Positions 1 through 4,587 of a stretch of DNA of 5,339 bases are shown here, one piece after another. The number at the start of each line of letters is the position of its first letter. The first letter of the stretch is position 1. The notes under the pieces were generated by a model. It had not been told where the DNA came from. It did no database searches and was given only the letters and a program-made list of their open reading frames with translations. The stretch lies in NCBI GenBank assembly GCA_024653795.1, contig JANLHY010000771.1:1-5339 (forward strand). Reading direction: 5' to 3'. Both the position numbers and the translations under genes were made by a program. Source of the DNA: Candidatus Brocadiaceae bacterium. GTDB taxonomy: Bacteria > Planctomycetota > Brocadiia > Brocadiales > Brocadiaceae.

Positions 1-580
1 GCTCTTAGCTTTGTTACTTTACCATTGCCATAATTCGTTACCCAAATGTTGACGCCGTCAAAGGCTACCCATTTTGGTATCCAACCTACAGCATAGGTAC
101 CGAGTACAAATCCATTGCTTGCCCTCAGCTTTGTTATGCTGTTGCTGTTAGAATTTGCCACCCAAATGTTGGCGCCATCAAATATCACTCCTATTGGGTT
201 GTAGCCCACGGCATAAGTGCCGAGCACAGTTCCGTCGCTTGCTCTCAATTTTGTCACATTGTTACTGCCAGAATTTGCTACCCAGATATTTGCCCCATCA
301 AAGGCTACACCATCTGGATAGAAGCCCACGGCATAAGCGCCGAGTATGGTCCCATCACTTGCCCTAAGCTTCGTTATGCTGTTGCTTCCAGAATTTGCCA
401 CCCAAATGTTGTTACCATCAAAGACTATCCCCCTTGGAAGAAAACCGACTGCATAAGTACCAATCAATGCCCCATCGTTTGCCCTTAACTTCGTCAAACT
501 ATTGCTACCTGAGTTCGACACCCAAATGTTGGCGCCGTCAAAAGTTACCCCATATGGGTAAAAACCCACGTCGAAAGTAG
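1..580 (-). repeat. Tandem 120-bp coding repeats of the propeller gene
   Basis: The sequence repeats with a strict 120-bp period from about 580 down to 1. FDGxNIWV blocks start near 542, 422, 302, 182 and 62. Units are highly alike at both DNA and protein level. Differences concentrate at the residue between P and the following residues of GFxPxG (FYPYG, FLPRG, FYPDG, YNPIG, WIPKW), which should fall on one loop of each blade. This is an internal duplication within the coding frame, not an intergenic repeat array. Confidence 0.9.
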
Positions 581-860
581 AACTACTGTGGGTCGTTGCT
601 TCGTACCAGCGTTTGAGTTTTTTTAATCGCGAATCCTCTTGTGCTTGATTACTTTTCTTACTATAGTCGTAGAAATCATTTGATTCGACATTTTCATTCG
701 AGGCAGTAAGGAAAAAGAAAGAACGTTGGTTGTTCGGGAAAAGGAGAGGGGAAAGGGTTTCTACTGGAGGTATGAGTATTTCATTTGACTCTGCCCTGAC
801 CGTAGGTACGGTAAGTAAAACTAACACTAGACCAAAGAAAATATCCTTGAAGACTTTCAT
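1..860 (-). CDS. Secreted beta-propeller repeat protein (YVTN/NHL-like), N-terminal part
   Basis: The reverse strand is open from ATG at 860-858 to the window edge (286 codons), so the C-terminus is missing. Residues 1-23 form a Sec signal peptide: MKVF, a hydrophobic core (IFFGLVLVLLTV), then a likely cut after VRA. A linker to about residue 90 is rich in S, N and E and contains a basic stretch (RLKKLKRW). It leads into five units of exactly 40 residues (120 bp), each with the pattern VGFxPxGVxFDGxNIWVxN, SxSNSxTKLRAxDG, xxLGTYA. Such W/V-N repeats with FDG turns are typical of YVTN/NHL-like beta-propellers, which act as extracytoplasmic binding scaffolds; no enzymatic residue is evident. 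An AGGA Shine-Dalgarno sits about 7 nt upstream. The ATG overlaps the stop of methyltransferase remnant A (TAATG). The fold class is fairly secure; ligand and role are unknown. Confidence 0.88.
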   Translation of the reverse strand, partial: MKVFKDIFFGLVLVLLTVPTVRAESNEILIPPVETLSPLLFPNNQRSFFFLTASNENVESNDFYDYSKKSNQAQEDSRLKKLKRWYEATTHSSSTFDVGFYPYGVTFDGANIWVSNSGSNSLTKLRANDGALIGTYAVGFLPRGIVFDGNNIWVANSGSNSITKLRASDGTILGAYAVGFYPDGVAFDGANIWVANSGSNNVTKLRASDGTVLGTYAVGYNPIGVIFDGANIWVANSNSNSITKLRASNGFVLGTYAVGWIPKWVAFDGVNIWVTNYGNGKVTKLR

Positions 861-1010
861 TATTTATCCTTTCCCGTTATCGTCAAATCAACAAATGAAT
901 ACATGCTTTTGGTAAATTGATTTTCAAGCAGTTCCTGAGTCTTTCGGTCTGAAGGGTCTATGGATACCTTGTTTCTATTCCTCTTGAGAAGTTCAATGAG
1001 TTAATCAAAG
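860..1010 (-). pseudogene. Remnant A: C-terminal fragment of a type IIG-like (Eco57I/TaqI-like) methyltransferase
   Basis: Read on the reverse strand, this encodes FD*LIELLKRNRNKVSIDPSD, then RKTQELLENQFTKSM, closely matching copies B (2036-2466) and C (4293-4553). An in-frame TAA at 1001-1003 replaces the CAA (Gln) of the other copies. Homology ends sharply at about 901; the frame continues with unrelated residues (YSFVDLTITGKDK) to a TAA at 860-862 that overlaps the propeller ATG. The fragment lacks all catalytic motifs and the terminal IDEIVYRxYGLTEDEI signature, so it cannot be a functional methyltransferase. The block 901-1080, including two hairpins, corresponds almost base for base to 4412-4589. 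The family call rests on the tail signature preserved in copies B and C. Confidence 0.75.
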
Positions 1011-1013
1011 TAG

Positions 1014-1039
1014 GTTGGGTGAAGCGAGGCACACCCAAC
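1014..1039. repeat. 8-10-8 hairpin H1 (GTTGGGTG stem)
   Basis: GTTGGGTG at 1014-1021 and CACCCAAC at 1032-1039 are perfect inverted repeats around the 10-nt loop AAGCGAGGCA. It is the counterpart of the hairpin at 4526-4551. The A-run that follows on the plus strand is the wrong base for a plus-strand terminator. Confidence 0.85.
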
Positions 1040-1052
1040 AAAAAAAGGCATC

Positions 1053-1078
1053 GATGGGTTCGCTCCGTTTAACCCATC
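1053..1078. repeat. 8-10-8 hairpin H2 (GATGGGTT stem), possible minus-strand terminator
   Basis: GATGGGTT at 1053-1060 pairs perfectly with AACCCATC at 1071-1078 around a 10-nt loop that reads AAACGGAGCG on the reverse strand. On that strand the stem is followed, after 6 nt, by seven T (1046-1040), so it could end transcripts leaving the DoxX cassette. The gap before the T-run makes it a weak intrinsic terminator. The same arrangement (hairpin, 4-nt gap, six T) is seen at 4552-4587. Confidence 0.7.
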
Positions 1079-1084
1079 CTACTT

Positions 1085-1155
1085 GGCTAACAATTGAGTT
1101 GAGCGGACGGGTGAAGCGTCAGCGGAACCCATTCCGCTCGAACGATTTGTTAGGT
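1085..1155 (-). other. attC: attC integron recombination site of the DoxX cassette
   Basis: On the reverse strand the order is R'' ACCTAAC (1155-1149, matching RYYYAAC), L'' ending CGTTCGAGCGGA, a short variable hairpin (GGGT...ACCC), L' starting TCCGCTCAACTCAA, and R' GTTAGCC (1091-1085). CTAACAA pairs with TTGTTAG, and GAGCGGA pairs with TCCGCTC. Between these arms lies an unpaired spacer (AATC against TTGA), and L'' carries one extra base (GTT-C-GAGCGGA against GTT-GAGCGGA). Unpaired spacer and extra-helical base are the hallmarks by which integron integrases recognise folded attC bottom strands. R' departs from GTTRRRY at one position (C for R). The DoxX stop codon lies inside R'', as is usual for cassettes. 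Confidence 0.9.
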
Positions 1156-1645
1156 GACCGCTTCTGACTTGGCCCCATTCGTGTGTCGAGCCCTTCTGAT
1201 AGAGCTAATTTGATCATCCATGGAGTACTTACCCGGACCGATGAAAAGCAAACTTAAGAACAGAATCCCTGCTTCCACCGCATGAGAATACTTGACGAAG
1301 GAATCACCATTGCTGATGTGCATAGATGTTGCCACGATCATAGTGTTAAGCAGAAAGAAGCAAGCCGGACGTGTAAAAAAACCCAGTGCCAATAACATGC
1401 CACCTGCAGATTCTGAAACTGCCGCCATGAAGCCCCAGACCATGGGAGCGAAGTCAACCCCCACAGCATTCATGGCCCCACCAAGAATCACCCATTTTTC
1501 TGGACCAGCGATTAATTTAGGCAGTCCATGGCCCATAAACATGATACCAATACCTACTCGTAGAATGAGCAGACCTATATCACTATATTTATCCAAAGAA
1601 CGTAACATCATAACTTTCTCCTTAATTAAGGTAATAGTCACCTAA
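1091..1645 (-). mobile_element. Integron gene cassette carrying a DoxX-family gene
   Basis: The unit runs on the reverse strand from the G/TTAGGT core site just upstream of the gene to the G of the R' box of attC, about 555 bp. It holds one gene in the standard orientation, with a 29-nt leader between core site and ATG and a stop codon inside attC. This is the compact layout of mobile cassettes. No integron integrase, attI or second convincing attC is in the window, so by itself it is a lone cassette (a single attC lacking an integrase). It could be the edge of a larger array, or an insertion at a secondary site. Confidence 0.85.
1150..1611 (-). CDS. DoxX family membrane protein (cassette-borne)
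   Basis: This 153-residue protein matches the DoxX family in length and layout. Four hydrophobic helices fall near residues 12-30, 57-79, 83-99 and 111-126. The family signature RVGIGIMFMGHGLPKL lies at 18-33, followed by GPEKW (36-40), and the family-typical GFFTRPA (77-83) and GPGKYSMD (125-132) are present. DoxX relatives are inner-membrane proteins, some linked to quinone or thiosulfate metabolism and redox stress; no specific substrate can be assigned here. The start at 1611 is chosen because AAGGAG lies 6 nt upstream; the next codon is also ATG, and a GTG at 1641 in the core-site flank is open but has no ribosome binding site. The tail (SSIRRARHTNGAKSEAVT) is basic and probably cytoplasmic. 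The stop lies in attC. Confidence 0.9.
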   Translation of the reverse strand: MMLRSLDKYSDIGLLILRVGIGIMFMGHGLPKLIAGPEKWVILGGAMNAVGVDFAPMVWGFMAAVSESAGGMLLALGFFTRPACFFLLNTMIVATSMHISNGDSFVKYSHAVEAGILFLSLLFIGPGKYSMDDQISSIRRARHTNGAKSEAVT

Positions 1646-1646
1646 C
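1640..1646 (-). other. Cassette 5' core site GTTAGGT
   Basis: On the reverse strand GTTAGGT fits the integron core consensus GTTRRRY exactly and lies 28 nt before the DoxX start. It is the expected junction between a cassette and the site it joined. It is preceded by AACTT, but no credible L''/R'' partner was found further upstream. Confidence 0.75.
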
Positions 1647-1651
1647 AAGTT

Positions 1652-1681
1652 ATTATACAGACCTGTATATCCTGCTAAAAG
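1652..1681 (-). promoter_or_regulatory. Putative promoter for the DoxX cassette, outside the cassette
   Basis: On the reverse strand a perfect TATAAT (1657-1652) lies 5 nt before the core site, which would start transcription at or just inside the cassette. About 16-17 nt upstream are only weak -35 candidates (TTTAGC or TTTTAG). If real, the promoter belongs to the receiving site rather than the cassette, as Pc does in integrons. Confidence 0.5.
1654..1669. promoter_or_regulatory. Inverted repeat TATACAG-AC-CTGTATA, candidate operator
   Basis: Two perfect 7-bp arms (1654-1660 and 1663-1669) are separated by 2 nt and overlap the TATAAT at 1652-1657. A repressor dimer bound here would block that promoter. 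The half-sites are oriented opposite to those of the enterobacterial LexA box (CTGT...ACAG), so it is not called as one. Confidence 0.4.
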
Positions 1682-1689
1682 CGGGATAT
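1667..1689. repeat. Hairpin with 9-bp stem
   Basis: ATATCCTGC (1667-1675) pairs with GCGGGATAT (1681-1689), with one T-G wobble, around the loop TAAAA. It overlaps the candidate operator by three bases, so only one structure could form at a time. No T-run follows on either strand. Confidence 0.5.
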
Positions 1690-1783
1690 CCGAGAAAAAG
1701 CAAGTTGGGAGCCGGGATTAAATTATGCAAAATGGTGGCTGCTTCCACCCTGCTTTTGCCGCTTCAATCTTGCAGTTATGTAA

Positions 1784-1809
1784 GGTGGATTAAGCGAAGC
1801 GAATCCACC
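1784..1809. repeat. 8-10-8 hairpin H4 (GGTGGATT stem)
   Basis: GGTGGATT at 1784-1791 pairs perfectly with AATCCACC at 1802-1809 around the loop AAGCGAAGCG. The stem differs from H1 and H2, but loop length and sequence are kept, marking it as another member of the same dispersed family. Confidence 0.8.
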
Positions 1810-1978
1810 AGTTCAAATAAATTTATTCCTTTGGCCTCTCAAAACTCTCACGGAAAGCCATCATCCACGGTTTGTTATTGATGGATTTTATACAATTTAA
1901 CATTACCTTGTCAATGTGATATTTGGCTATTACTATTCCTAAACCTCCACGACAACACCCCACCGCTTAAACCCATGT

Positions 1979-1992
1979 CTACTTGGCTAACA
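1979..1992 (-). repeat. Duplicate of the cassette junction sequence (orphan core site GTTAGCC)
   Basis: CTACTTGGCTAACA recurs here and at 1079-1092, where GGCTAAC is the R' box of attC. In both places it is preceded by an AACCCAT arm of an H2-like hairpin; here the other arm has decayed. On the reverse strand it reads GTTAGCCAAGTAG. No complementary L''/L' arms are found beside it, so it looks like an orphan core site or the remains of a lost cassette junction. Confidence 0.5.
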
Positions 1993-2035
1993 CAATTTAT
2001 TATTAAGTGTCAATTATACAAAAAGATAGAATAGG

Positions 2036-2466
2036 TTAAACGTAACCTTTAACAACCTCAATCTCCTTTTCTGTTAATCCATACAGCCTGTAAATGATTT
2101 CGGCTATCAGCTCGTCGGTTGCCATGATTCTGGTTTTTAATGGTTCAAGGATGGATATGCTTTTGACAAATTGATTTTCAAACTATTCTTGAGTCTTTCG
2201 GTCTGAAGGGTCTATGGACATTTTGTTTCTATTCCTCTTGAGGACTTCGAGGAGTTGATTAAAGTTGTGCTCGTGGTATGCCTTTACGGTAGTCTCGTTT
2301 ATAAGACTATCAATCTCTGCGCCGATTTCACGTTCAAGCCAGTTCAGGAAACCTTTGATTTCCTCATTTTTCTTTTTGTTGTCGCAATCATCTGCTCGGC
2401 AATATAGGCAAGAATGTTTTAAACAACCTCGGGTTGTTTCTGAGTTAATTCTCTGAAATCTATCAT
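2036..2466 (-). pseudogene. Remnant B: decayed C-terminal region of a type IIG-like methyltransferase
   Basis: Reverse-strand reading from an ATG at 2466 gives MIDFRELTQKQPEVV*NILA and YIAEQMIA. After a frame change in the A/T-rich tract near 2366-2380 it gives NEEIKGFLNWLEREIGAEID, SLINETTVKAYHEHNFNQLL, then EVLKRNRNKMSIDPSDRKTQ and E*FENQFVKS. It ends with TDELIAEIIYRLYGLTEKEI and the TAA at 2036-2038. The 'EIKGFLxWLEREIG' block and the 'LIxxIVYxLYGLTEEEI' end are what I know from C-termini of Eco57I/TaqI-like fused restriction-methyltransferases. Two in-frame stops (TAA 2419-2421, TAG 2183-2185) and the frameshift rule out a functional protein. Catalytic and target-recognition regions are absent. 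It is the longest of three copies and shows the sequence upstream of the point where A and C switch to hairpin sequence. Confidence 0.8.
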
Positions 2467-2603
2467 TTCTGCTTAAAGGAATGGCACAGAAGCATGAAAC
2501 CTTTAAAACTAAGTATTAAAATATTTCTTTGTGTTTAGCCTTTATATTTATATATAATATTTACAATTATTTAAATACCTTTCCACTCAATAAATATGAA
2601 AAT

Positions 2604-3257
2604 ATGAAAATTGACCTTACAAATTTTTCAATAGTGGTGCTTGCACAAGCACATAATCCAAGTATATTAAATCCCGATTTTTTAAAAAATAATAAGATCG
2701 TGGATGCTAGTTTTACACCGAAAGATGTTTATTGTACACCACCGATATCTCAAGTTTCTTTTGATGAAGGTATTTCTATTGTAGCTGAATTTGAAAGACT
2801 CCAATTTTTAGACCGCGTCTCAGAACGAATACCCCACAAATCACAAATAGCAGAAATAGCTACAAGGTATATAAGCGTCTTGCCACATGTACGGTATACG
2901 GCAGTCGGTATTAATTTTATTGGTCACTATCAATGGGAAAACACAAATATTGCAAGCTCTTTCATCTCAAACAAATTTATTAGAGAAGGTCCTTGGCTTT
3001 CAGCAGGAGATGGACTTACTAACATTGGGTTGAAATTTGTTTATTTATTTGGGAAAATAAAATGCACGATCTCTATAGAATCTACTGAAATGATTAGAGA
3101 AGAAAATAAAACAATTCCTGTTATTCTTATACATGCAAATTATAATCTGGATGTCAAAGACAATAATATTCAAGAAATTAAATCATTCATTTCTGATTGG
3201 AAAATACAAAATGAACGATTTACCAACTTCCTCGAAAAAATATTTCCCAGGGATTAA
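2604..3257 (+). CDS. Conserved-looking protein of unknown function, first gene of HEPN operon
   Basis: The start at 2604 gives 217 residues. Upstream in-frame codons reach a TTG at 2529 but encode a low-complexity, AT-driven stretch; no clear Shine-Dalgarno marks either start, so this choice is moderate. Visible blocks are AQAHNPSILNP (14-24), CTPPISQVSFDEGISIVAE (44-62), which predicts paired beta strands, IAEIATRYISVLPHVRY (82-98) followed by TAVGINFIGHY (99-109), and a mixed strand/helix C-terminus. There is no signal peptide, membrane segment or nuclease motif. The HNPSILNP and TPPISQVSF pattern recalls a group of hypothetical proteins I have seen without assigned function; this is from memory. 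It is followed after 2 nt by the next gene, so the two are almost certainly co-transcribed. The coding sequence is strikingly AT-rich. Confidence 0.8.
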   Translation: MKIDLTNFSIVVLAQAHNPSILNPDFLKNNKIVDASFTPKDVYCTPPISQVSFDEGISIVAEFERLQFLDRVSERIPHKSQIAEIATRYISVLPHVRYTAVGINFIGHYQWENTNIASSFISNKFIREGPWLSAGDGLTNIGLKFVYLFGKIKCTISIESTEMIREENKTIPVILIHANYNLDVKDNNIQEIKSFISDWKIQNERFTNFLEKIFPRD

Positions 3258-3259
3258 AT

Positions 3260-3835
3260 ATGCCTACTACTGAAGCAAGGGACACAATTGGTATAACTAA
3301 AGATGCAATTTATAGAGTATGGGAGAAAAATCTTACCTTGGGGGATATTTCTAACACTCAGCCTAAATTGGAATCGTTTCATTATTATATTTCTAGTACT
3401 CTAACTTCTCTATCAATTGACCTAGATAAGATTTCTAAAACTGCTGAAATATGGAATGTTCTTAATAGAAATATAACCATTTTGAACAGTGATACAAGCC
3501 TGTCAACAACCCAGAAATATAAACTGGACATTCCTCCGTTAGTGTCTCTTTTAGATAAAGAAACACTTGATTTTTGCAACCAAAGAAATATTCTTTCTGA
3601 TGCTACTATTTACTTTAAATTAATTTATGAAACCTTTCAGAACATTAAAGGTATAAAAATAACCCTTCAATCAGATTACGAAATAGACAATCTCAAGATG
3701 GTGAGATTTGATGTGAAAATACGTGACGAGATAGATAACATTCTCAGGAAAGAGGATAAATTTTACGAAAATATTCGTAAATTAATTTCAACTGATTCAA
3801 TGATGAACTTTGTTTTAACAACTCAGGTTGTTTAA
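3260..3835 (+). CDS. Unknown protein, middle gene of HEPN operon
   Basis: 191 residues; ATG lies 2 nt after the previous stop with AGGGAT as a plausible ribosome binding site, and the TAA overlaps the next ATG (TAATG), implying translational coupling. I recognise no family. The sequence is soluble and mostly helical: a helix-like segment at about 10-30, a stretch around 40-75 with regularly spaced hydrophobics (YYISSTLTSLSIDLDKISK), then a C-terminal part with a likely beta section (KGIKITLQSDYEI, then MVRFDVKIRDEID) and a final charged helix (LRKEDKFYENIRKLI). No catalytic triad, metal-binding cluster, signal peptide or membrane helix is evident. Its fixed place between the first gene and the HEPN gene suggests a partner, such as an antidote or sensor subunit; that is inference from position only. 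Confidence 0.75.
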   Translation: MPTTEARDTIGITKDAIYRVWEKNLTLGDISNTQPKLESFHYYISSTLTSLSIDLDKISKTAEIWNVLNRNITILNSDTSLSTTQKYKLDIPPLVSLLDKETLDFCNQRNILSDATIYFKLIYETFQNIKGIKITLQSDYEIDNLKMVRFDVKIRDEIDNILRKEDKFYENIRKLISTDSMMNFVLTTQVV

Positions 3836-4242
3836 TGGATGGAAAGGATTTTTTAGATGTATCAAAGAGACTCTGTGAATCAGATTATGAGGCGGATAGA
3901 AGAACCTCGGTAAGCAGGGCTTATTATGCCTTTTTTAACCATATAAAAGTCCTTCTTAAAGCAAGAATTTCCTTACCTGATAGTGCGGAAGCCCATGAAA
4001 AAATGCGTCAATATTTGCATAATTCGGGAATGGCAGAAGCAAAAGACATTGCGAATAATTTAAGTACCCTTAGAACAAAAAGAAACGAAGCAGATTATAA
4101 CATGTCATCAATTGATTTTGATAAAAACAACTGCGTATTATCCTACAAAAGGGCAGCGGTTTGCATTCAAAAATTTGATGAAATTGACCATAAAAGCCTT
4201 ATTGCAGGAATTAAAGAATATCTGGCAAAAATACATAGTTAA
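3835..4242 (+). CDS. HEPN-domain protein
   Basis: 135 residues, almost all alpha-helical, close to the size of one HEPN domain. Diagnostic blocks are RRTSVSRAYYAFFNHIKVLL (22-41), which matches the first long HEPN helix with its S-R-x-Y-Y-A core, AHEKMRQYLHNSG (53-65), and LRTKRNEADY (79-88) at the usual position of the HEPN active-site motif. HEPN proteins include RNases that act as toxins or abortive-infection effectors, often next to an antidote gene. Here R83-N84 of the canonical R-N-x(3-5)-H motif is present, but the histidine is absent (D87-Y88 instead), so RNase activity is doubtful. The start overlaps the stop of the preceding gene (TAATG). Alternative: a regulatory or structural HEPN subunit. 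Confidence 0.85.
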   Translation: MDGKDFLDVSKRLCESDYEADRRTSVSRAYYAFFNHIKVLLKARISLPDSAEAHEKMRQYLHNSGMAEAKDIANNLSTLRTKRNEADYNMSSIDFDKNNCVLSYKRAAVCIQKFDEIDHKSLIAGIKEYLAKIHS

Positions 4243-4292
4243 AGAGATATCTTTATATCGAACAAAGTTGGTGTTTAACATTCCGGTCATAG
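4243..4292. other. Convergent intergenic spacer
   Basis: About 50 bp between the end of the HEPN operon (plus strand) and remnant C (minus strand). AAAGA-GATA-TCTTT at about 4243-4256 could form a small AT-only hairpin; it is too weak to call a terminator. Confidence 0.4.
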
Positions 4293-4553
4293 TTATTTTT
4301 CCCACTTAACAACCTTAATCTCATCCTCTGTTAGCCCATACATTCGATAGACTATCTCGTCTATCAGATCGTCTGTCGCCTTGATTCTGGCTTTTAATGG
4401 ATCGAGGATTGACATGCTTTTGGTAAATTGATTTTCAAGCAGTTCCTGGGTCTTTCGGTCAGATGGGTCTATGGATATTTTGTTTCTATTCTTTTTGAGG
4501 ATATCGAGGAGTTGATCAAAGTAAGGTTGGGTGAAGCGAAGCACACCCAACAA
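4293..4553 (-). pseudogene. Remnant C: open C-terminal fragment of a type IIG-like methyltransferase
   Basis: An 86-residue open frame on the reverse strand: MLGVLRFTQPYFDQLLDILK, NRNKISIDPSDRKTQELLEN, then QFTKSMSILDPLKARIKATD and DLIDEIVYRMYGLTEDEIKV, ending VVKWEK. The end matches copy B and the tail signature of Eco57I/TaqI-like restriction-methyltransferases. The first ten or so residues (MLGVLRFTQP) are just hairpin H5 read as protein, so the open frame is a chance fusion of hairpin DNA to a gene tail rather than a designed small gene. It has no in-frame stop, unlike A and B, but also no Shine-Dalgarno and no catalytic region. It could be expressed as a small helical peptide; I consider a non-functional fragment more likely. 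Confidence 0.7.
4526..4551. repeat. 8-10-8 hairpin H5 (GTTGGGTG stem)
   Basis: GTTGGGTG (4526-4533) and CACCCAAC (4544-4551) pair around the loop AAGCGAAGCA. Same stem as H1; the loop differs from H1 by a single base. Confidence 0.85.
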
Positions 4554-4561
4554 AAAACATT

Positions 4562-4587
4562 GATGGGTTCGCTCCGCTTAACCCATC
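4562..4587. repeat. 8-10-8 hairpin H6 (GATGGGTT stem)
   Basis: GATGGGTT (4562-4569) and AACCCATC (4580-4587) pair around a loop reading AAGCGGAGCG on the reverse strand, where six T (4557-4552) follow after 4 nt. It could act as a weak minus-strand terminator. Confidence 0.8.

Larger units (their letters stand above)
1690..2035. other. Non-coding interval with hairpins and no supported gene
   Basis: No open frame here shows protein-like composition or a ribosome binding site. It holds an imperfect hairpin at 1727-1759 (GCAAAA-GGTGG, loop CTGCTT, CCACC-TTTTGC), the 8-10-8 hairpin H4 at 1784-1809, and at 1980-1992 a second copy of the CTACTTGGCTAAC sequence found at the attC junction. The remainder, about 1810-1940, is AT-rich and unremarkable. 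Confidence 0.6.

Noticed and set aside
1..580. CRISPR-like or other non-coding repeat array
   Set aside because: The period is 120 bp, repeats run without spacers, and they translate in one frame to 40-residue propeller units.
155..915. Plus-strand open frames at 155-367, 395-580 and 730-915
   Set aside because: They lie antisense to the propeller gene and its start region, and their residue composition follows the repeat DNA; no ribosome binding sites.
1014..1046. Hairpin H1 plus A-run as a plus-strand terminator
   Set aside because: The run following the stem on the plus strand is A, not T; only a minus-strand terminator using H2 is conceivable.
1292..1645. Plus-strand frame of 117 residues
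   Set aside because: Antisense shadow of the DoxX gene, which has a clear family signature, ribosome binding site and cassette context.
1654..1669. LexA-type SOS box
   Set aside because: Half-sites are ACAG...CTGT with a 2-nt spacer, the reverse arrangement of the enterobacterial CTGT-N8-ACAG box.
1640..1785. A second attC site upstream of the DoxX core site
   Set aside because: Candidate R'' boxes (ACATAAC near 1776, TCCCAAC near 1710) lack matching L arms opposite AATAACTT-GTTAGGT; the hairpins between them do not give the attC layout.
1985..2041. attC formed by GTTTAAC (end of remnant B) and GTTAGCC on the minus strand
   Set aside because: Both boxes resemble core sites, but the sequence between them has no complementary L''/L' arms.
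2265..2456. Plus-strand frame of 63 residues
   Set aside because: Antisense to remnant B, whose reverse-strand reading matches a known methyltransferase tail.
3385..3579. Minus-strand frame of 64 residues
   Set aside because: Lies within the middle gene of the operon; no ribosome binding site or recognisable features.
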